NCBI RefSeq assembly: GCF_020404845.1
Contig: NZ_JAIOJZ010000002.1
Span: 62,001-126,000, forward strand
DNA length: 64,000 nucleotides
Direction: 5' to 3'
Source: Streptomyces hyderabadensis
GTDB taxonomy: Bacteria; Actinomycetota; Actinomycetes; Streptomycetales; Streptomycetaceae
Both the position numbers and the translations under genes were made by a program. Under the pieces are notes generated by a model. The model searched no databases, was not told the origin of the DNA, and saw only the letters and a list, made by a program, of their open reading frames with translations. Position 1 is the first letter of the stretch, and each line of letters begins with the position of its first letter. This document shows, one piece after another, positions 41,851 to 50,156 of the stretch.

Positions 41851-42933
41851 ATGACTGGTACTCCTCCCGGCAATCCCCCGCTGCGCGTCGGTCTCGTCGG
41901 CTACGGCCTCGCGGGTTCCGTCTTCCACGCCCCGCTGATCGCCGCCACCGAGGGCCTGGCCCTGGACACGGTCGTCACCTCGAACCCGGAGCGGCAGCAG
42001 CAGGCCCGCACCGAGTTCCCGGACGTGCGCACCGTCGCCACGCCCGACGAGCTGTTCGACCGGGCCGGCGAGCTGGACCTGGTCGTCGTCGCGTCCCCCA
42101 ACAAGACGCACGTACCGCTCGCGACGCGGGCCCTGGAGGCCGGTCTGCCGGTCGTGGTGGACAAGCCGGTGGCGGGCACGGCGGCCGAGGCCCGCACGCT
42201 GGCGGCGCTGGCCGAGGAGCGCGGCCTGCTGCTCTCCGTCTTCCAGAACCGCCGCTGGGACAACGACTTCCTCACCCTGCGCCGGCTCCTCGCCGAGGAC
42301 GCGCTGGGCGAGGTGTGGCGCTTCGAGTCCCGCTTCGAGCGCTGGCGGCCGAAGCCGAAGGGCGGCTGGCGCGAGTCCGGCGACCCGGCGGAGATCGGCG
42401 GGCTCCTGTACGACCTCGGCAGCCACGTCGTCGACCAGGCCCTGGTCCTGTTCGGCCCGGTCACGCAGGTGTACGCGGAGTCCGTGGTCCGGCGCGCGGG
42501 CGCGGAGGCGGACGACGACACGTTCCTCGCGCTCACCCACGCGAACGGCGTCCGCTCCCACCTCTACGTCTCCTCCACCGCCGCCCAGCTCGGCCCCCGC
42601 TTCCGGGTGCTCGGCTCGACGGCCGGCTACGTCAAGCACGGCCTCGACCCGCAGGAGGCGGCGCTGCGCGAGGGCAAGCGGCCGGGCCCCGGCTGGGGCG
42701 AGGAGGACGAGTCGCTGTGGGGCCGGGTCGGCTCCGGGGAGTCACCGCTGACCGGCGGCGGCCAGGTGGCGCCGACCGTCGCGGGCGACTACCCCGCGTA
42801 CTACGCGGCGGTGGCCAGGGCCCTGCGCGAGGGCGGCCCGAACCCGGTGGACGCGCTGGAGGCGGCCGCCGCCCTGGACGTGCTGGAGGCGGCCCGCCGG
42901 TCCGCCCGCGACGGAGTGGTGGTGTCCCAGTGA
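41851..42933 (+). CDS. Gfo/Idh/MocA family NAD(P)-dependent dehydrogenase
   Basis: 360 aa from the ATG at 41851, preceded by TAGGAACC. Rossmann motif VGLVGYGLAGSVFHAPL, catalytic lysine in PVVVDKPVAG (the EKP-type motif) and a C-terminal substrate domain with GGLLYDLGSHVVDQ. The family oxidises sugars, inositols or similar polyols. Its stop overlaps the next GTG (GTGA at 42930), linking it to the heme-degrading-domain-type protein. Confidence 0.9.
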   Translation: MTGTPPGNPPLRVGLVGYGLAGSVFHAPLIAATEGLALDTVVTSNPERQQQARTEFPDVRTVATPDELFDRAGELDLVVVASPNKTHVPLATRALEAGLPVVVDKPVAGTAAEARTLAALAEERGLLLSVFQNRRWDNDFLTLRRLLAEDALGEVWRFESRFERWRPKPKGGWRESGDPAEIGGLLYDLGSHVVDQALVLFGPVTQVYAESVVRRAGAEADDDTFLALTHANGVRSHLYVSSTAAQLGPRFRVLGSTAGYVKHGLDPQEAALREGKRPGPGWGEEDESLWGRVGSGESPLTGGGQVAPTVAGDYPAYYAAVARALREGGPNPVDALEAAAALDVLEAARRSARDGVVVSQ

Positions 42934-43406
42934 GCACGGCACCGACGACCCCCACCGTGGCGGAGCTGGAGGAGCAGGAACGCCGGCTGGTCTTCCGCCG
43001 GTTCACCCACGACGACGCCTGGGCGCTGGGCTCCCTGCTCGTCGAGCTGGCCCGCGAGCGCGAGGCGCCGGTCGCCGTCGACATCCACCGCGCGGGACAG
43101 CAGCTCTTCCACGCCGCGCTGCCCGGCTCGACGCCGGACAACGACGCCTGGATCGCCCGCAAGCGCCGTGTCGTGGAGCGGTACGGCTCGGCGTCGTACC
43201 TGGTCGGCTCCCGGTTCCGGGCCAAGGGCACGACCTTCGAGGAGTCCTCGCGGCTCGACCCCGACACCTATGCGGCGCACGGCGGCTCCTTCCCCGTCAC
43301 CGTCGCCGGTGTCGGCGTCGTCGGCGCGGTGACGGTCTCCGGGCTGCCGCAGCTGGAGGACCACCGGCTGGTCGTCGAGGCCCTGGAGCGGTTCCTGGGC
43401 GAGTAG
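42930..43406 (+). CDS. UPF0303/heme-degrading domain (GlcG/HbpS-like) protein
   Basis: 158 aa. The sequence FTHDDAWALGSLLVELARERE APVAVDIHR in two parts, then PDNDAWIARKRRVVERYGSASYLVG, matches the UPF0303/DUF336 group named for heme-degrading HbpS relatives. Heme binding is not shown for this subgroup. The coupled GTG start suggests it works with the dehydrogenase, possibly binding its product or cofactor (inference). Confidence 0.82.
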   Translation: MSTAPTTPTVAELEEQERRLVFRRFTHDDAWALGSLLVELAREREAPVAVDIHRAGQQLFHAALPGSTPDNDAWIARKRRVVERYGSASYLVGSRFRAKGTTFEESSRLDPDTYAAHGGSFPVTVAGVGVVGAVTVSGLPQLEDHRLVVEALERFLGE

Positions 43407-43511
43407 CCCGACCGGCCCCGGCGGATGTGGTCCGGGAATCAGCGGTGGGTACCCGTGGTTGTCAGGCAGACACCCACGACGATCACGGTGCCACCGGAGG
43501 GATCGCAAGCG

Positions 43512-44384
43512 ATGAACGAGGCGACGGCTTCCCTGAAGGAATCGGTCGGACGGTACGGCGTCTGGAGCGGGCAGCTCCGCTCCGACGACCCGGCGGGCGC
43601 GGCGGAACGCGCCGAAGCCGCCGCCGAGTTGGAGCGGCTCGGGTACGGCGCCCTGTGGCTCGGCGGCAACACCGCCGCCCGGGATGCCGCGCCGCTGATC
43701 GGGGCGACCGAGCGGATCGTGGTCGGCACCAGCATCCAGAGCATCTGGGAGCACAAGGCGCCCGAGGCGGCGGCGGGCTTCGCCGAGCTGGAGGTGTCCC
43801 ACCCGGGCCGCTTCGTGCTCGGCCTCGGCGTGAGCCACGCCCCGATCGCGCAGGGGTACCGCCGCCCGTACTCGACGATGGTCGGCTACCTGGACGAGCT
43901 GGACCGGGCCGGGATGCGCTCCGGTCACCGGGTGCTGGCCGCGCTCGGCCCGAAGATGCTGGACCTGGCCCGGGACCGGGCGGCGGGTGCCATCCCGTAC
44001 CTGGTCACGCCCGAGCACACCGCGCAGGCCCGCGAGCGGCTCGGCGAGGGCCCGCTGCTGGCCCCGGAGTTCAAGGTCGTCCTCGACCCGGACCCGTCCC
44101 GCGCCCGTGCGACGGCCCGTGCCTATCTCGCCATGTACCTGAAGCTGCCGAACTACACGAAGAACTTCCTCAGCCTCGGCTTCACCGACGCGGACGTCAG
44201 CGGCGGCGGCAGCGACCGCCTCATCGACGCGGTCTTCGCCTGGGGCGACGAGTCCGCGGTCCGCGCCCGCATCGACGCGTTCCTCGACGCGGGCGCCGAC
44301 CACGTCGCCCTCCAGCTGGTGGAGGACGACATGACCCGTCTCCCGCGGGAGGGCTGGCGCCGGCTCGCCGGGCTCCTGGACTGA
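43512..44384 (+). CDS. LLM class F420-type oxidoreductase (TIGR03620-like)
   Basis: 290 aa with GGAGGGATCG before the ATG. Luciferase-like barrel: GYGALWLGGNTAARDAAPLIGATERIVVGTSIQSIWEH and FVLGLGVSHAPIAQGY are typical of the short actinobacterial F420-dependent members. The substrate is unknown. Monocistronic; a strong terminator follows. Confidence 0.87.
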   Translation: MNEATASLKESVGRYGVWSGQLRSDDPAGAAERAEAAAELERLGYGALWLGGNTAARDAAPLIGATERIVVGTSIQSIWEHKAPEAAAGFAELEVSHPGRFVLGLGVSHAPIAQGYRRPYSTMVGYLDELDRAGMRSGHRVLAALGPKMLDLARDRAAGAIPYLVTPEHTAQARERLGEGPLLAPEFKVVLDPDPSRARATARAYLAMYLKLPNYTKNFLSLGFTDADVSGGGSDRLIDAVFAWGDESAVRARIDAFLDAGADHVALQLVEDDMTRLPREGWRRLAGLLD

Positions 44385-44404
44385 CCTCGGGCGGACGCAC
44401 GAAC

Positions 44405-44436
44405 GCCGGCCGCGGGGACCTCACCCCGCGGCCGGC
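44405..44436. terminator. Bidirectional terminator between oxidoreductase and SpaA-repeat gene
   Basis: GCCGGCCGCGGGG, loop ACCTCA, then CCCCGCGGCCGGC: a perfect 13-bp stem between convergent genes. Confidence 0.75.
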
Positions 44437-44463
44437 GCGCTGTGCGTCCGGGTGGCGCCGCCG

Positions 44464-47064
44464 CTACTCGGTTCCGTAGTCGGAGCCGTAGCCGCCGTCG
44501 TGCCCGTCGTCACCCTTGTGGCCGCCGTCGTCGCCGTAGCCGCCGTCGCCGTAGCCGCCGTGGCCGTCGTCGCCGCCGCCGTCGCCGTCCTCGCGCTCGT
44601 TGTCGATCCGCACGGTGACGCCGTCCTCGGCGTTCGCCTCGGTCACCCTGATCGGGCCGGTCACCGGGTCCGCGGGCAGCTCGTAGCCCTCGGGCACGGC
44701 GGTCTCCCGCAGGTAGTACGACCCCGGCTCCAGGTCCTCGAAGACGCAGCCGCCGGCGGCGTCGGTGGTGCAGTCCCCGGTCAGGGTGTCGGCGTTGTCG
44801 CCGGAGGTCTGGAGACCGGCCAGCCCGTTGGTCTCCTCCCACAGCTCGAACTCCGCGCCGGGGAGCGGCTCACCGTTGCCGGCGTCGGTCTTCTCCACCT
44901 CGATGGAGCCCTCGTCGTCGGGTCCGGGCGGACCGGGCTCGTCGTCGGCGGTGTTCTCCGCCTCGATCTGCACGCCGTCCTCGAGGTTCCCCTCGGTCAG
45001 CACCAGCGGGCCGAAGACGTTGGGGTCGGGCAGCTCGTAGCCGTCGGGCGCGGCCGTCTCCCGCCAGTAGTACGTGCCGGCCTCGACCGACCGCGCGCAC
45101 CGCCCGGGGGCGCCGGTCACGCAGTCGCCGCCGATCTGGGTGTCGGGGTCGGCACCCTCGGTCTGCAGGCCCTCGACGCCGTTGGTCTCCTCCCACAGCT
45201 CGAAGACCGCACCCCGCAGCACCTCGCCGGTCTCGGCGTCGGTCTTCCTGACCACCACCTGCCCGGTCTTGGGGCCGGTCTCCCCACCGACGGTGTTGCC
45301 GGCCTCGACCTGCACCCCGGCCCCGGCGTTGTCCTCCGTCAGCACCACCGGGCCGAAGACGTTCGGGTCGGGCAGCTCGTAGCCGTCGGGCGCGGCCGTC
45401 TCCCGCCAGTAGTACGTGCCGGTCTCCACCGTCCGCGCGCACAGACCGTCGGCGTCCGTCGTGCAGACGTCACCGACCTGCGTGTCCGGATCGGCCCCGG
45501 CCGTCTGCAGGCCGTCGACCCCGTTGGTCTCCTGCCACAGCTCGAACTCGGCCCCGGCCAGCGCCTCGCCGGTCTCCGCGTCGGTCTTCTCGACCCGCAC
45601 CTCGCCCGTCACCGGGCCGGGCTCGTCCTCGGCGGCGTTCTCCGCCTCGATCTGCACCCCGTCCGCGACGTTCTCGTCCGTCAGCTCCAGCGGGCCGAAG
45701 ACGTTGGGGTCGGGCAGCTCGTAGCCGTCGGGCGCGGCCGTCTCCCGCCAGTAGTACGTGCCGGTCGTCACGGTCTGCGCGCACACGCCGTCGGCGTCCG
45801 TCGTGCAGACGTCGCCCACCTGCGTGTCCGGGTTGGCCCCGTCGGTCTGCAGGCCGTCGACGCCGTTGGTCTCCTGCCACAGCTCGAACTCGGCCCCGGC
45901 CAGCGCGTCCCCGGTCTCCGCGTCCGTCTTCTCGACCCGCACCTCGCCCGTCACCGGGTTGGGACCGGGTCCGGGCGGAGTGTCACCGCAGTCCGGGAGG
46001 TCACCGTCGAACGGGTAGGCGTGGAACTCGACGCCCGCCTGCTCGCTGGTGTGGGTGATGGAACCGCCGCTGAAGAAGCGCCCGTTGATGCCGGGCAGCG
46101 ACACCGTGGACATGGAGTTCTGCGGTCCGACCAGCACGCTGCCCTGGAACTGGCCCGTGCCGACGAAGTTCGCCGTGGTGGCGTCGGGGAAGTTCCACAG
46201 CAGACGCTCGCGGTAGGCGTTGAGCGGGTCGGTGTCGTCGGTGATGCCGCCGCTGTAGGTGTTGATGGTGCGCTCGGTGCCGAGCATGTTCACCAGGACG
46301 GTCGCGTCGTCGGGGATGTTCTGGAAGACGATCCCCTGCTGCCCGCCGGAGGCACTGGCGAGGTCGAAGTCCACGTTGAACACCTGGATCGCGGAGGTGC
46401 CGTCACCCGTGAACACCGTCTGGTAGCCCTGGTTGACGGCCGTTCCCGTAGCGGTCCGCAGCTCGCCGTCCACCCGGGCGTAGCACTGGCTGGCCACGGT
46501 GAGCTGGTCGCGCAGACCGAGGTAGGGATCGGCGGCGTCCGGGTCGTGTTCGAGGTCGCCGGTCACGGTGCCGGTCAGCGTCCCGCCGTAGCGGACGACC
46601 CCGCCGTCGGCGAGCAGCCGCTGCCCCGGGGCGACCGTGATGTCGTTCCCGGTGGTCAGGAAGTCCGCCCCGGCCGGCGGCGGCACGCGCGAGCCGACGC
46701 CCGCGATGCCGATGTCGTAGACGGCGCTGCCGCCCTCGCTCTTGTTCATGTCGAAGTCGTCGAGGACGACGACCCGGCCCTCGGCCTCGGCGGCCCGCCC
46801 CCGGACGCGGAAGTCGTCGCCCGCGAAGACGTTGATGGCGTTGTCGCGCCCGGCGAACGGGCCGTTGTTGATCTCGGGGAACTCGTCCGGGCACTGCGGC
46901 CCGGCACACGGCCCGAGTCCGCCCGGCAGCGGGGCGGCCTGCGCCTGCGAGGCCCCGGCCCCGACGACGAGGGCGGGCGCGAGGCCCGCCACGAGGGCGC
47001 AGGCCAGCCCGGTCCGGCCCAGCCGGGGCCGGAGGGCGGCCATGCGTTGTCTGATGGAGTGCAT
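44464..47064 (-). CDS. Secreted choice-of-anchor A protein with four SpaA/CNA-B-like repeats
   Basis: 866 aa. Signal peptide ending ASQAQA near residue 43; choice-of-anchor A domain ([20 protein letters not shown]...[16 protein letters not shown]) to about residue 355; then four tandem SpaA prealbumin-like domains of about 105-114 aa. Each has the lysine of VEKTDAETG and the glutamate of [14 protein letters not shown] that form intramolecular isopeptide bonds in this family. The tail is a Gly/Asp/His/Tyr-rich segment ([13 protein letters not shown]) with no LPXTG motif or membrane helix. It looks like a rod-shaped surface or matrix protein. Confidence 0.87.
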   Translation of the reverse strand: MHSIRQRMAALRPRLGRTGLACALVAGLAPALVVGAGASQAQAAPLPGGLGPCAGPQCPDEFPEINNGPFAGRDNAINVFAGDDFRVRGRAAEAEGRVVVLDDFDMNKSEGGSAVYDIGIAGVGSRVPPPAGADFLTTGNDITVAPGQRLLADGGVVRYGGTLTGTVTGDLEHDPDAADPYLGLRDQLTVASQCYARVDGELRTATGTAVNQGYQTVFTGDGTSAIQVFNVDFDLASASGGQQGIVFQNIPDDATVLVNMLGTERTINTYSGGITDDTDPLNAYRERLLWNFPDATTANFVGTGQFQGSVLVGPQNSMSTVSLPGINGRFFSGGSITHTSEQAGVEFHAYPFDGDLPDCGDTPPGPGPNPVTGEVRVEKTDAETGDALAGAEFELWQETNGVDGLQTDGANPDTQVGDVCTTDADGVCAQTVTTGTYYWRETAAPDGYELPDPNVFGPLELTDENVADGVQIEAENAAEDEPGPVTGEVRVEKTDAETGEALAGAEFELWQETNGVDGLQTAGADPDTQVGDVCTTDADGLCARTVETGTYYWRETAAPDGYELPDPNVFGPVVLTEDNAGAGVQVEAGNTVGGETGPKTGQVVVRKTDAETGEVLRGAVFELWEETNGVEGLQTEGADPDTQIGGDCVTGAPGRCARSVEAGTYYWRETAAPDGYELPDPNVFGPLVLTEGNLEDGVQIEAENTADDEPGPPGPDDEGSIEVEKTDAGNGEPLPGAEFELWEETNGLAGLQTSGDNADTLTGDCTTDAAGGCVFEDLEPGSYYLRETAVPEGYELPADPVTGPIRVTEANAEDGVTVRIDNEREDGDGGGDDGHGGYGDGGYGDDGGHKGDDGHDGGYGSDYGTE
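44917..45942 (-). repeat. Three tandem 342-bp repeats encoding SpaA domains
   Basis: Blocks such as CCGAAGAC...GGGTCGGGCAGCTCG recur at exactly 342-bp spacing (45011, 45353, 45695), and the CTCGCCCGTCACCGGG junction recurs at 45601 and 45943. Near-identical DNA over 114 codons points to recent duplication or gene conversion. A fourth, diverged copy lies at about 44590-44916. Confidence 0.85.
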
Positions 47065-47198
47065 GGTCCACAGGCTTCACGCGGGCTGCCCGCGCCCCCC
47101 GGACAACATTCCGGTGCCGGACGACCGTCACACGATCGGACCCGGCAGGGGCACCCACCTGGCTCGCGCGGGCGCCGGCCGTGCCGACGGGCCCGCGC

Positions 47199-48056
47199 TC
47201 AGGCGTCCTTGAGTTCCTGCCGCTGCCGCCCCAGCCCCTCGACCTCCAGCTCGACGACGTCCCCCGCCCGCAGGTAGGGCTTCGGCTCGGGCTGCCCCAT
47301 CGCCACGCCCGCCGGCGTCCCGGTGTTGATGACGTCACCGGGGTGCAGCACCATGAACCGGCTGATGTACCGCACGACCTCGCCCACCGGGAAGATCTGG
47401 TCGGCCGTCGTCCCGTCCTGCTTCAGCTCCCCGTTGACCCACAGCCGCAGGGACAGCCGCTGCGGGTCGGGCACCTCGTCGGCGGTCACCAGCCACGGGC
47501 CGAGCGGGTTGAAGGTCTCGCAGTTCTTGCCCTTGTCCCAGGTCCCGCCGCGCTCGATCTGGAACTCCCGCTCGGACACGTCGTGCGCGACCGTGTACCC
47601 GGCGACACACGCGAGCCCCTCCTCGGCCGACTCCAGGTAGCGGGCCGTGCGCCCGATGACGACCGCCAGCTCCACCTCCCAGTCGGTCCTGGCGGAACCG
47701 CGCGGCACGAGCACCGTGTCGTGCGGTCCGACGACCGTGTCCGGCGCCTTGAGGAAGACGACGGGCTCGGCGGGCGGCTCGGCGCCGGTCTCGCGGGCGT
47801 GGTCGTGGTAGTTCAGCCCGATGCACACGATCTTGCCGATGCGTCCCACCGGCGGTCCGACCCGCAGGCCGGTGCCGTCCAGGGCGGGCAGCCCACCGGC
47901 CGCGGCGGCGGACCGTACCCGGTCGAGCGCGCCCTCGTCGGCGAGCAGGTCGCCGTCGATGTCCGCCACGACGCCCGACAGGTCTCGCAGGGTTCCGTCG
48001 GCGTCGAGCAGCGCGGGCCGCTCGGACCCCGCCGTACCGACTCGCAACAGCTTCAT
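47199..48056 (-). CDS. Fumarylacetoacetate hydrolase family protein
   Basis: 285 aa from the ATG at 48056 with GGAG upstream. KIVCIGLNYHDHARETG and DWEVELAVVIGRTARYL carry the metal-binding acidic residues, and VINTGTPAGVAMG is the conserved C-terminal loop of FAH/HpcE-type hydrolases and decarboxylases. It cleaves or decarboxylates 1,3-diketo or acylpyruvate compounds; the exact substrate is unknown. Apparently monocistronic, with a 178-bp gap before YidC2. Confidence 0.9.
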   Translation of the reverse strand: MKLLRVGTAGSERPALLDADGTLRDLSGVVADIDGDLLADEGALDRVRSAAAAGGLPALDGTGLRVGPPVGRIGKIVCIGLNYHDHARETGAEPPAEPVVFLKAPDTVVGPHDTVLVPRGSARTDWEVELAVVIGRTARYLESAEEGLACVAGYTVAHDVSEREFQIERGGTWDKGKNCETFNPLGPWLVTADEVPDPQRLSLRLWVNGELKQDGTTADQIFPVGEVVRYISRFMVLHPGDVINTGTPAGVAMGQPEPKPYLRAGDVVELEVEGLGRQRQELKDA

Positions 48057-48235
48057 GATCCCCAACTCCTCGATCGCGGGCAGCCCGCCCGACGCTGCGC
48101 GACCTGGGTGCGGCAGGGACGCGACAGCCGTCGGAGGGCTGGTCGATCCTCCAAGGCCCGGTTCCACTCCGCAATACCCCGTTCACGTACTGGACCGTAG
48201 CCACGCGCCCGCCCCCCGCGCCCGTCCACGCGTGT

Positions 48236-48949
48236 TCAGCGGTAGAGCACGGCCCGCTCGACGGCGCTCCACGCCGTGCTGGTGACGACGTACAGCGCGG
48301 CGGCCAGCGGCACCACGGCCACGGTGACGAGGGTGAAGAAGGACATGAACGGCATGACCCTGGTGAGCGCGCCGACCCCCGGCACGGCCTCCCCGTCCCC
48401 GGCGGGCAGCACCGGCCGGTCGGCCATGGTCCGCCGGGTCAGCCGGTAGCTGAAGGTGGCGACCCCGGCGACGACCGCGAACAGCGCCACGTACACCAGC
48501 CCGGCCCCGCCGAGGGCCCCGCCGTCCCCGAGGGCGTCGGCCCACCGCCCGCCGAGCGGGGCGGACAGCAGCCGGTGGGAAAGGAGTTCGTTGGCCTCGC
48601 CGCCGATCTCCGAGCTGGAGAAGAGGTGGTAGAGCAGGAAGAACGCGGGGAGCTGGCACAGGCTGGGCAGGCAGCCCGACAGCGGGGACACCTTCTCCTC
48701 GGCGTGCAGTTCGAGCACGGCCCGCTGGAGCTTCTCGGGGTTCTTGGCGTGCTTGCGGCGCAGTTCGGCGATCCGCGGCTGGAGTTCGGTGCGCGCCTTC
48801 TGCCCGCGGGCGGCGGCCCGGGAGAGCGGGTGCACGAGGAGCCGTACGAGGGCGGTGAACAGGACGATGGCGGCGGCCGCGGCCGAGGCGCCGAACAGCG
48901 GCTGGAGCAGGTCGGCGAGGTGCCCGACCAGGCTGGCGAAAACGGACAT
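48236..48949 (-). CDS. YidC/Oxa1/Alb3 family membrane insertase, short paralogue
   Basis: 237 aa with five predicted helices. The groove arginine is in VLFTALVRLLVHPLS, followed by the cytoplasmic coiled hairpin (KARTELQPRIAELRRKHAKNPEKLQRAVLELHAEEKVSP) and LSGCLPSLCQLPAFFLLYHLF. It lacks a large periplasmic P1 domain. Streptomyces has another YidC beside rpmH, so this is likely a second, specialised copy. The neighbouring DUF6412 gene often accompanies it. Confidence 0.88.
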   Translation of the reverse strand: MSVFASLVGHLADLLQPLFGASAAAAAIVLFTALVRLLVHPLSRAAARGQKARTELQPRIAELRRKHAKNPEKLQRAVLELHAEEKVSPLSGCLPSLCQLPAFFLLYHLFSSSEIGGEANELLSHRLLSAPLGGRWADALGDGGALGGAGLVYVALFAVVAGVATFSYRLTRRTMADRPVLPAGDGEAVPGVGALTRVMPFMSFFTLVTVAVVPLAAALYVVTSTAWSAVERAVLYR

Positions 48950-49047
48950 GAGCGGGTGAGCCCTCCGGGGGTCTCGTCGTGCCGGATGAGGTGAGGCGGC
49001 ATGACGACACGACCGGCGCGGGGCCAGGTGCGGTGGAAGCGGGTGCC

Positions 49048-49359
49048 CTACGCGGTGGTCGCCGGGAGGGCGTGTCCGGGTGCTCGGGGCCGGCGGCGGC
49101 CGGGGGCGTCCGGGTCGCGTTGCGGCAGGAAGGCCGTACGCAGGTCCCGGTCCCTGATGGCCGTGCGCACCCGGGTGGGCGGCACGGCGGGCACGCAGCG
49201 TGCGGCGATGACGGCGCACACAGCGAGCGCGGAACCGACCGCGGCGGTCGCGGCGAACGCGACGGTGGCGGAGAGGCTGCCGACGTCGACGAGCGCGACG
49301 GGCAGGAGGACCAGCAGCAGGACGAGGAGGGGGCGCGGGACGGCCCGTTCCCGGATCAT
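49048..49359 (-). CDS. DUF6412 family small membrane protein
   Basis: 103 aa with two hydrophobic segments (PLLVLLLVLLPVALVDVG and VAFAATAAVGSALAVCAVIAA) and a basic Arg/Pro-rich C-terminus. It precedes the short YidC on the same strand by about 100 bp. The function is unknown; it may be a client or partner of the insertase. Confidence 0.7.
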   Translation of the reverse strand: MIRERAVPRPLLVLLLVLLPVALVDVGSLSATVAFAATAAVGSALAVCAVIAARCVPAVPPTRVRTAIRDRDLRTAFLPQRDPDAPGRRRPRAPGHALPATTA

Positions 49360-49481
49360 CGGCTGCTCCCCCTCTCGTACGCGCGTTTGCCCCAGTTATA
49401 CAGGACGACTTGTGCGGGACGGCTGGTACGGGGCGGCTGGTACGGACGGCTGGTACGGGACGACTTACCCAGGACGACCGC

Positions 49482-50033
49482 TCATGCGGGACGACGTCGT
49501 GCGGGGCCCTGCTGCTCGGTCTCGATCGGCTGGAGCAGCCGCCGGGGACCGAGCAGCGCCCGGCTGACCGGGTCCGCCGGGTCGGGGTCGAGTCCGGGGC
49601 CCGGCCGCATGTCGACGTCGCGGACGGCGACGAGGGTCCCGCAGGCGGGGCAGGCACCGTAGGGGCTGAGTTCGGTGCCGCAGTCGGCGTGCCAGAAGGT
49701 GCGCATCGGCTCGCCGCCGAGCTGCTCGCGTCCCCAGATGCCGAGTGCCCGCAGCGCGGGCCACAGGGCGATGCCGCGCTCGGTGAGGACGTACTCGTCC
49801 CGGGGCGGCGACTCCTGGTACCGGCGCTTCTCCAGGATCCCCTCGGCGGTGAGCGCCTGGAGGCGGTTGGCCAGGACGGCGCGCGGGATGCCGAGGTGGA
49901 CGAGGAAGTCGTTGTACCGCCGGACGCCGTAGAGCGCGTCGCGGATCACCAGCAGCGTCCAGCGCTCGCCGACGACCTCCAGCGCGCGGGCGATCGAGCA
50001 CTCCTGCGTCGCGTAGTCCTTGCCCAGTGCCAT
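49482..50033 (-). CDS. HxlR family winged-helix regulator with C-terminal cysteine cluster
   Basis: 183 aa from the ATG at 50033; an ATG at 50051 would add 6 residues. The HxlR signature CSIARALEVVGERWTLLVIRDALYGVRRYNDF is clear. After the DNA-binding domain comes HADCGTELSPYGACPACGTLVAVRD, a zinc-ribbon-like C-x(8)-C-x2-C pattern that usual HxlR proteins (about 110-150 aa) lack. It is divergent from an MFS exporter across repeated operator-like sites, so it probably represses the exporter. Confidence 0.87.
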   Translation of the reverse strand: MALGKDYATQECSIARALEVVGERWTLLVIRDALYGVRRYNDFLVHLGIPRAVLANRLQALTAEGILEKRRYQESPPRDEYVLTERGIALWPALRALGIWGREQLGGEPMRTFWHADCGTELSPYGACPACGTLVAVRDVDMRPGPGLDPDPADPVSRALLGPRRLLQPIETEQQGPARRRPA

Positions 50034-50062
50034 GGGCTCCACTGTAGCCACTTTCCGCTTCT

Positions 50063-50130
50063 CGGTTCATTCACCGAACCGATGATGTTAGGTTGGTCCC
50101 GCGCCGAGTCAGTTCATTGACCGAACCGAT
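50063..50130. promoter_or_regulatory. Two HxlR operator-like repeats between regulator and MFS gene
   Basis: CGGTTCATTCACCGAACCG (50063-50081, inverted CGGTTC/GAACCG) and AGTTCATTGACCGAACCGAT (50111-50130) share TTCATT(C/G)ACCGAACCGAT in direct orientation 47 bp apart, between the divergent start codons. Confidence 0.6.
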
Positions 50131-50156
50131 AGACGAGAACGGACGGACCGCCAGCC

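Noticed and set aside
39720..41873. Minus-strand frame of 717 codons spanning the GntR and ROK genes
   Set aside because: Out of frame with two well-supported regulators; the translation is repetitive Arg/Pro/Gly.
44917..45942. 342-bp tandem repeats as a CRISPR or satellite array
   Set aside because: The repeats are in frame, encode SpaA domains and have no spacers.
44452..47277. Plus-strand frame of 941 codons opposite the SpaA-repeat gene
   Set aside because: Mirror of the repeated domains; it shows no signal or fold of its own, whereas the minus strand has a signal peptide and SpaA motifs.
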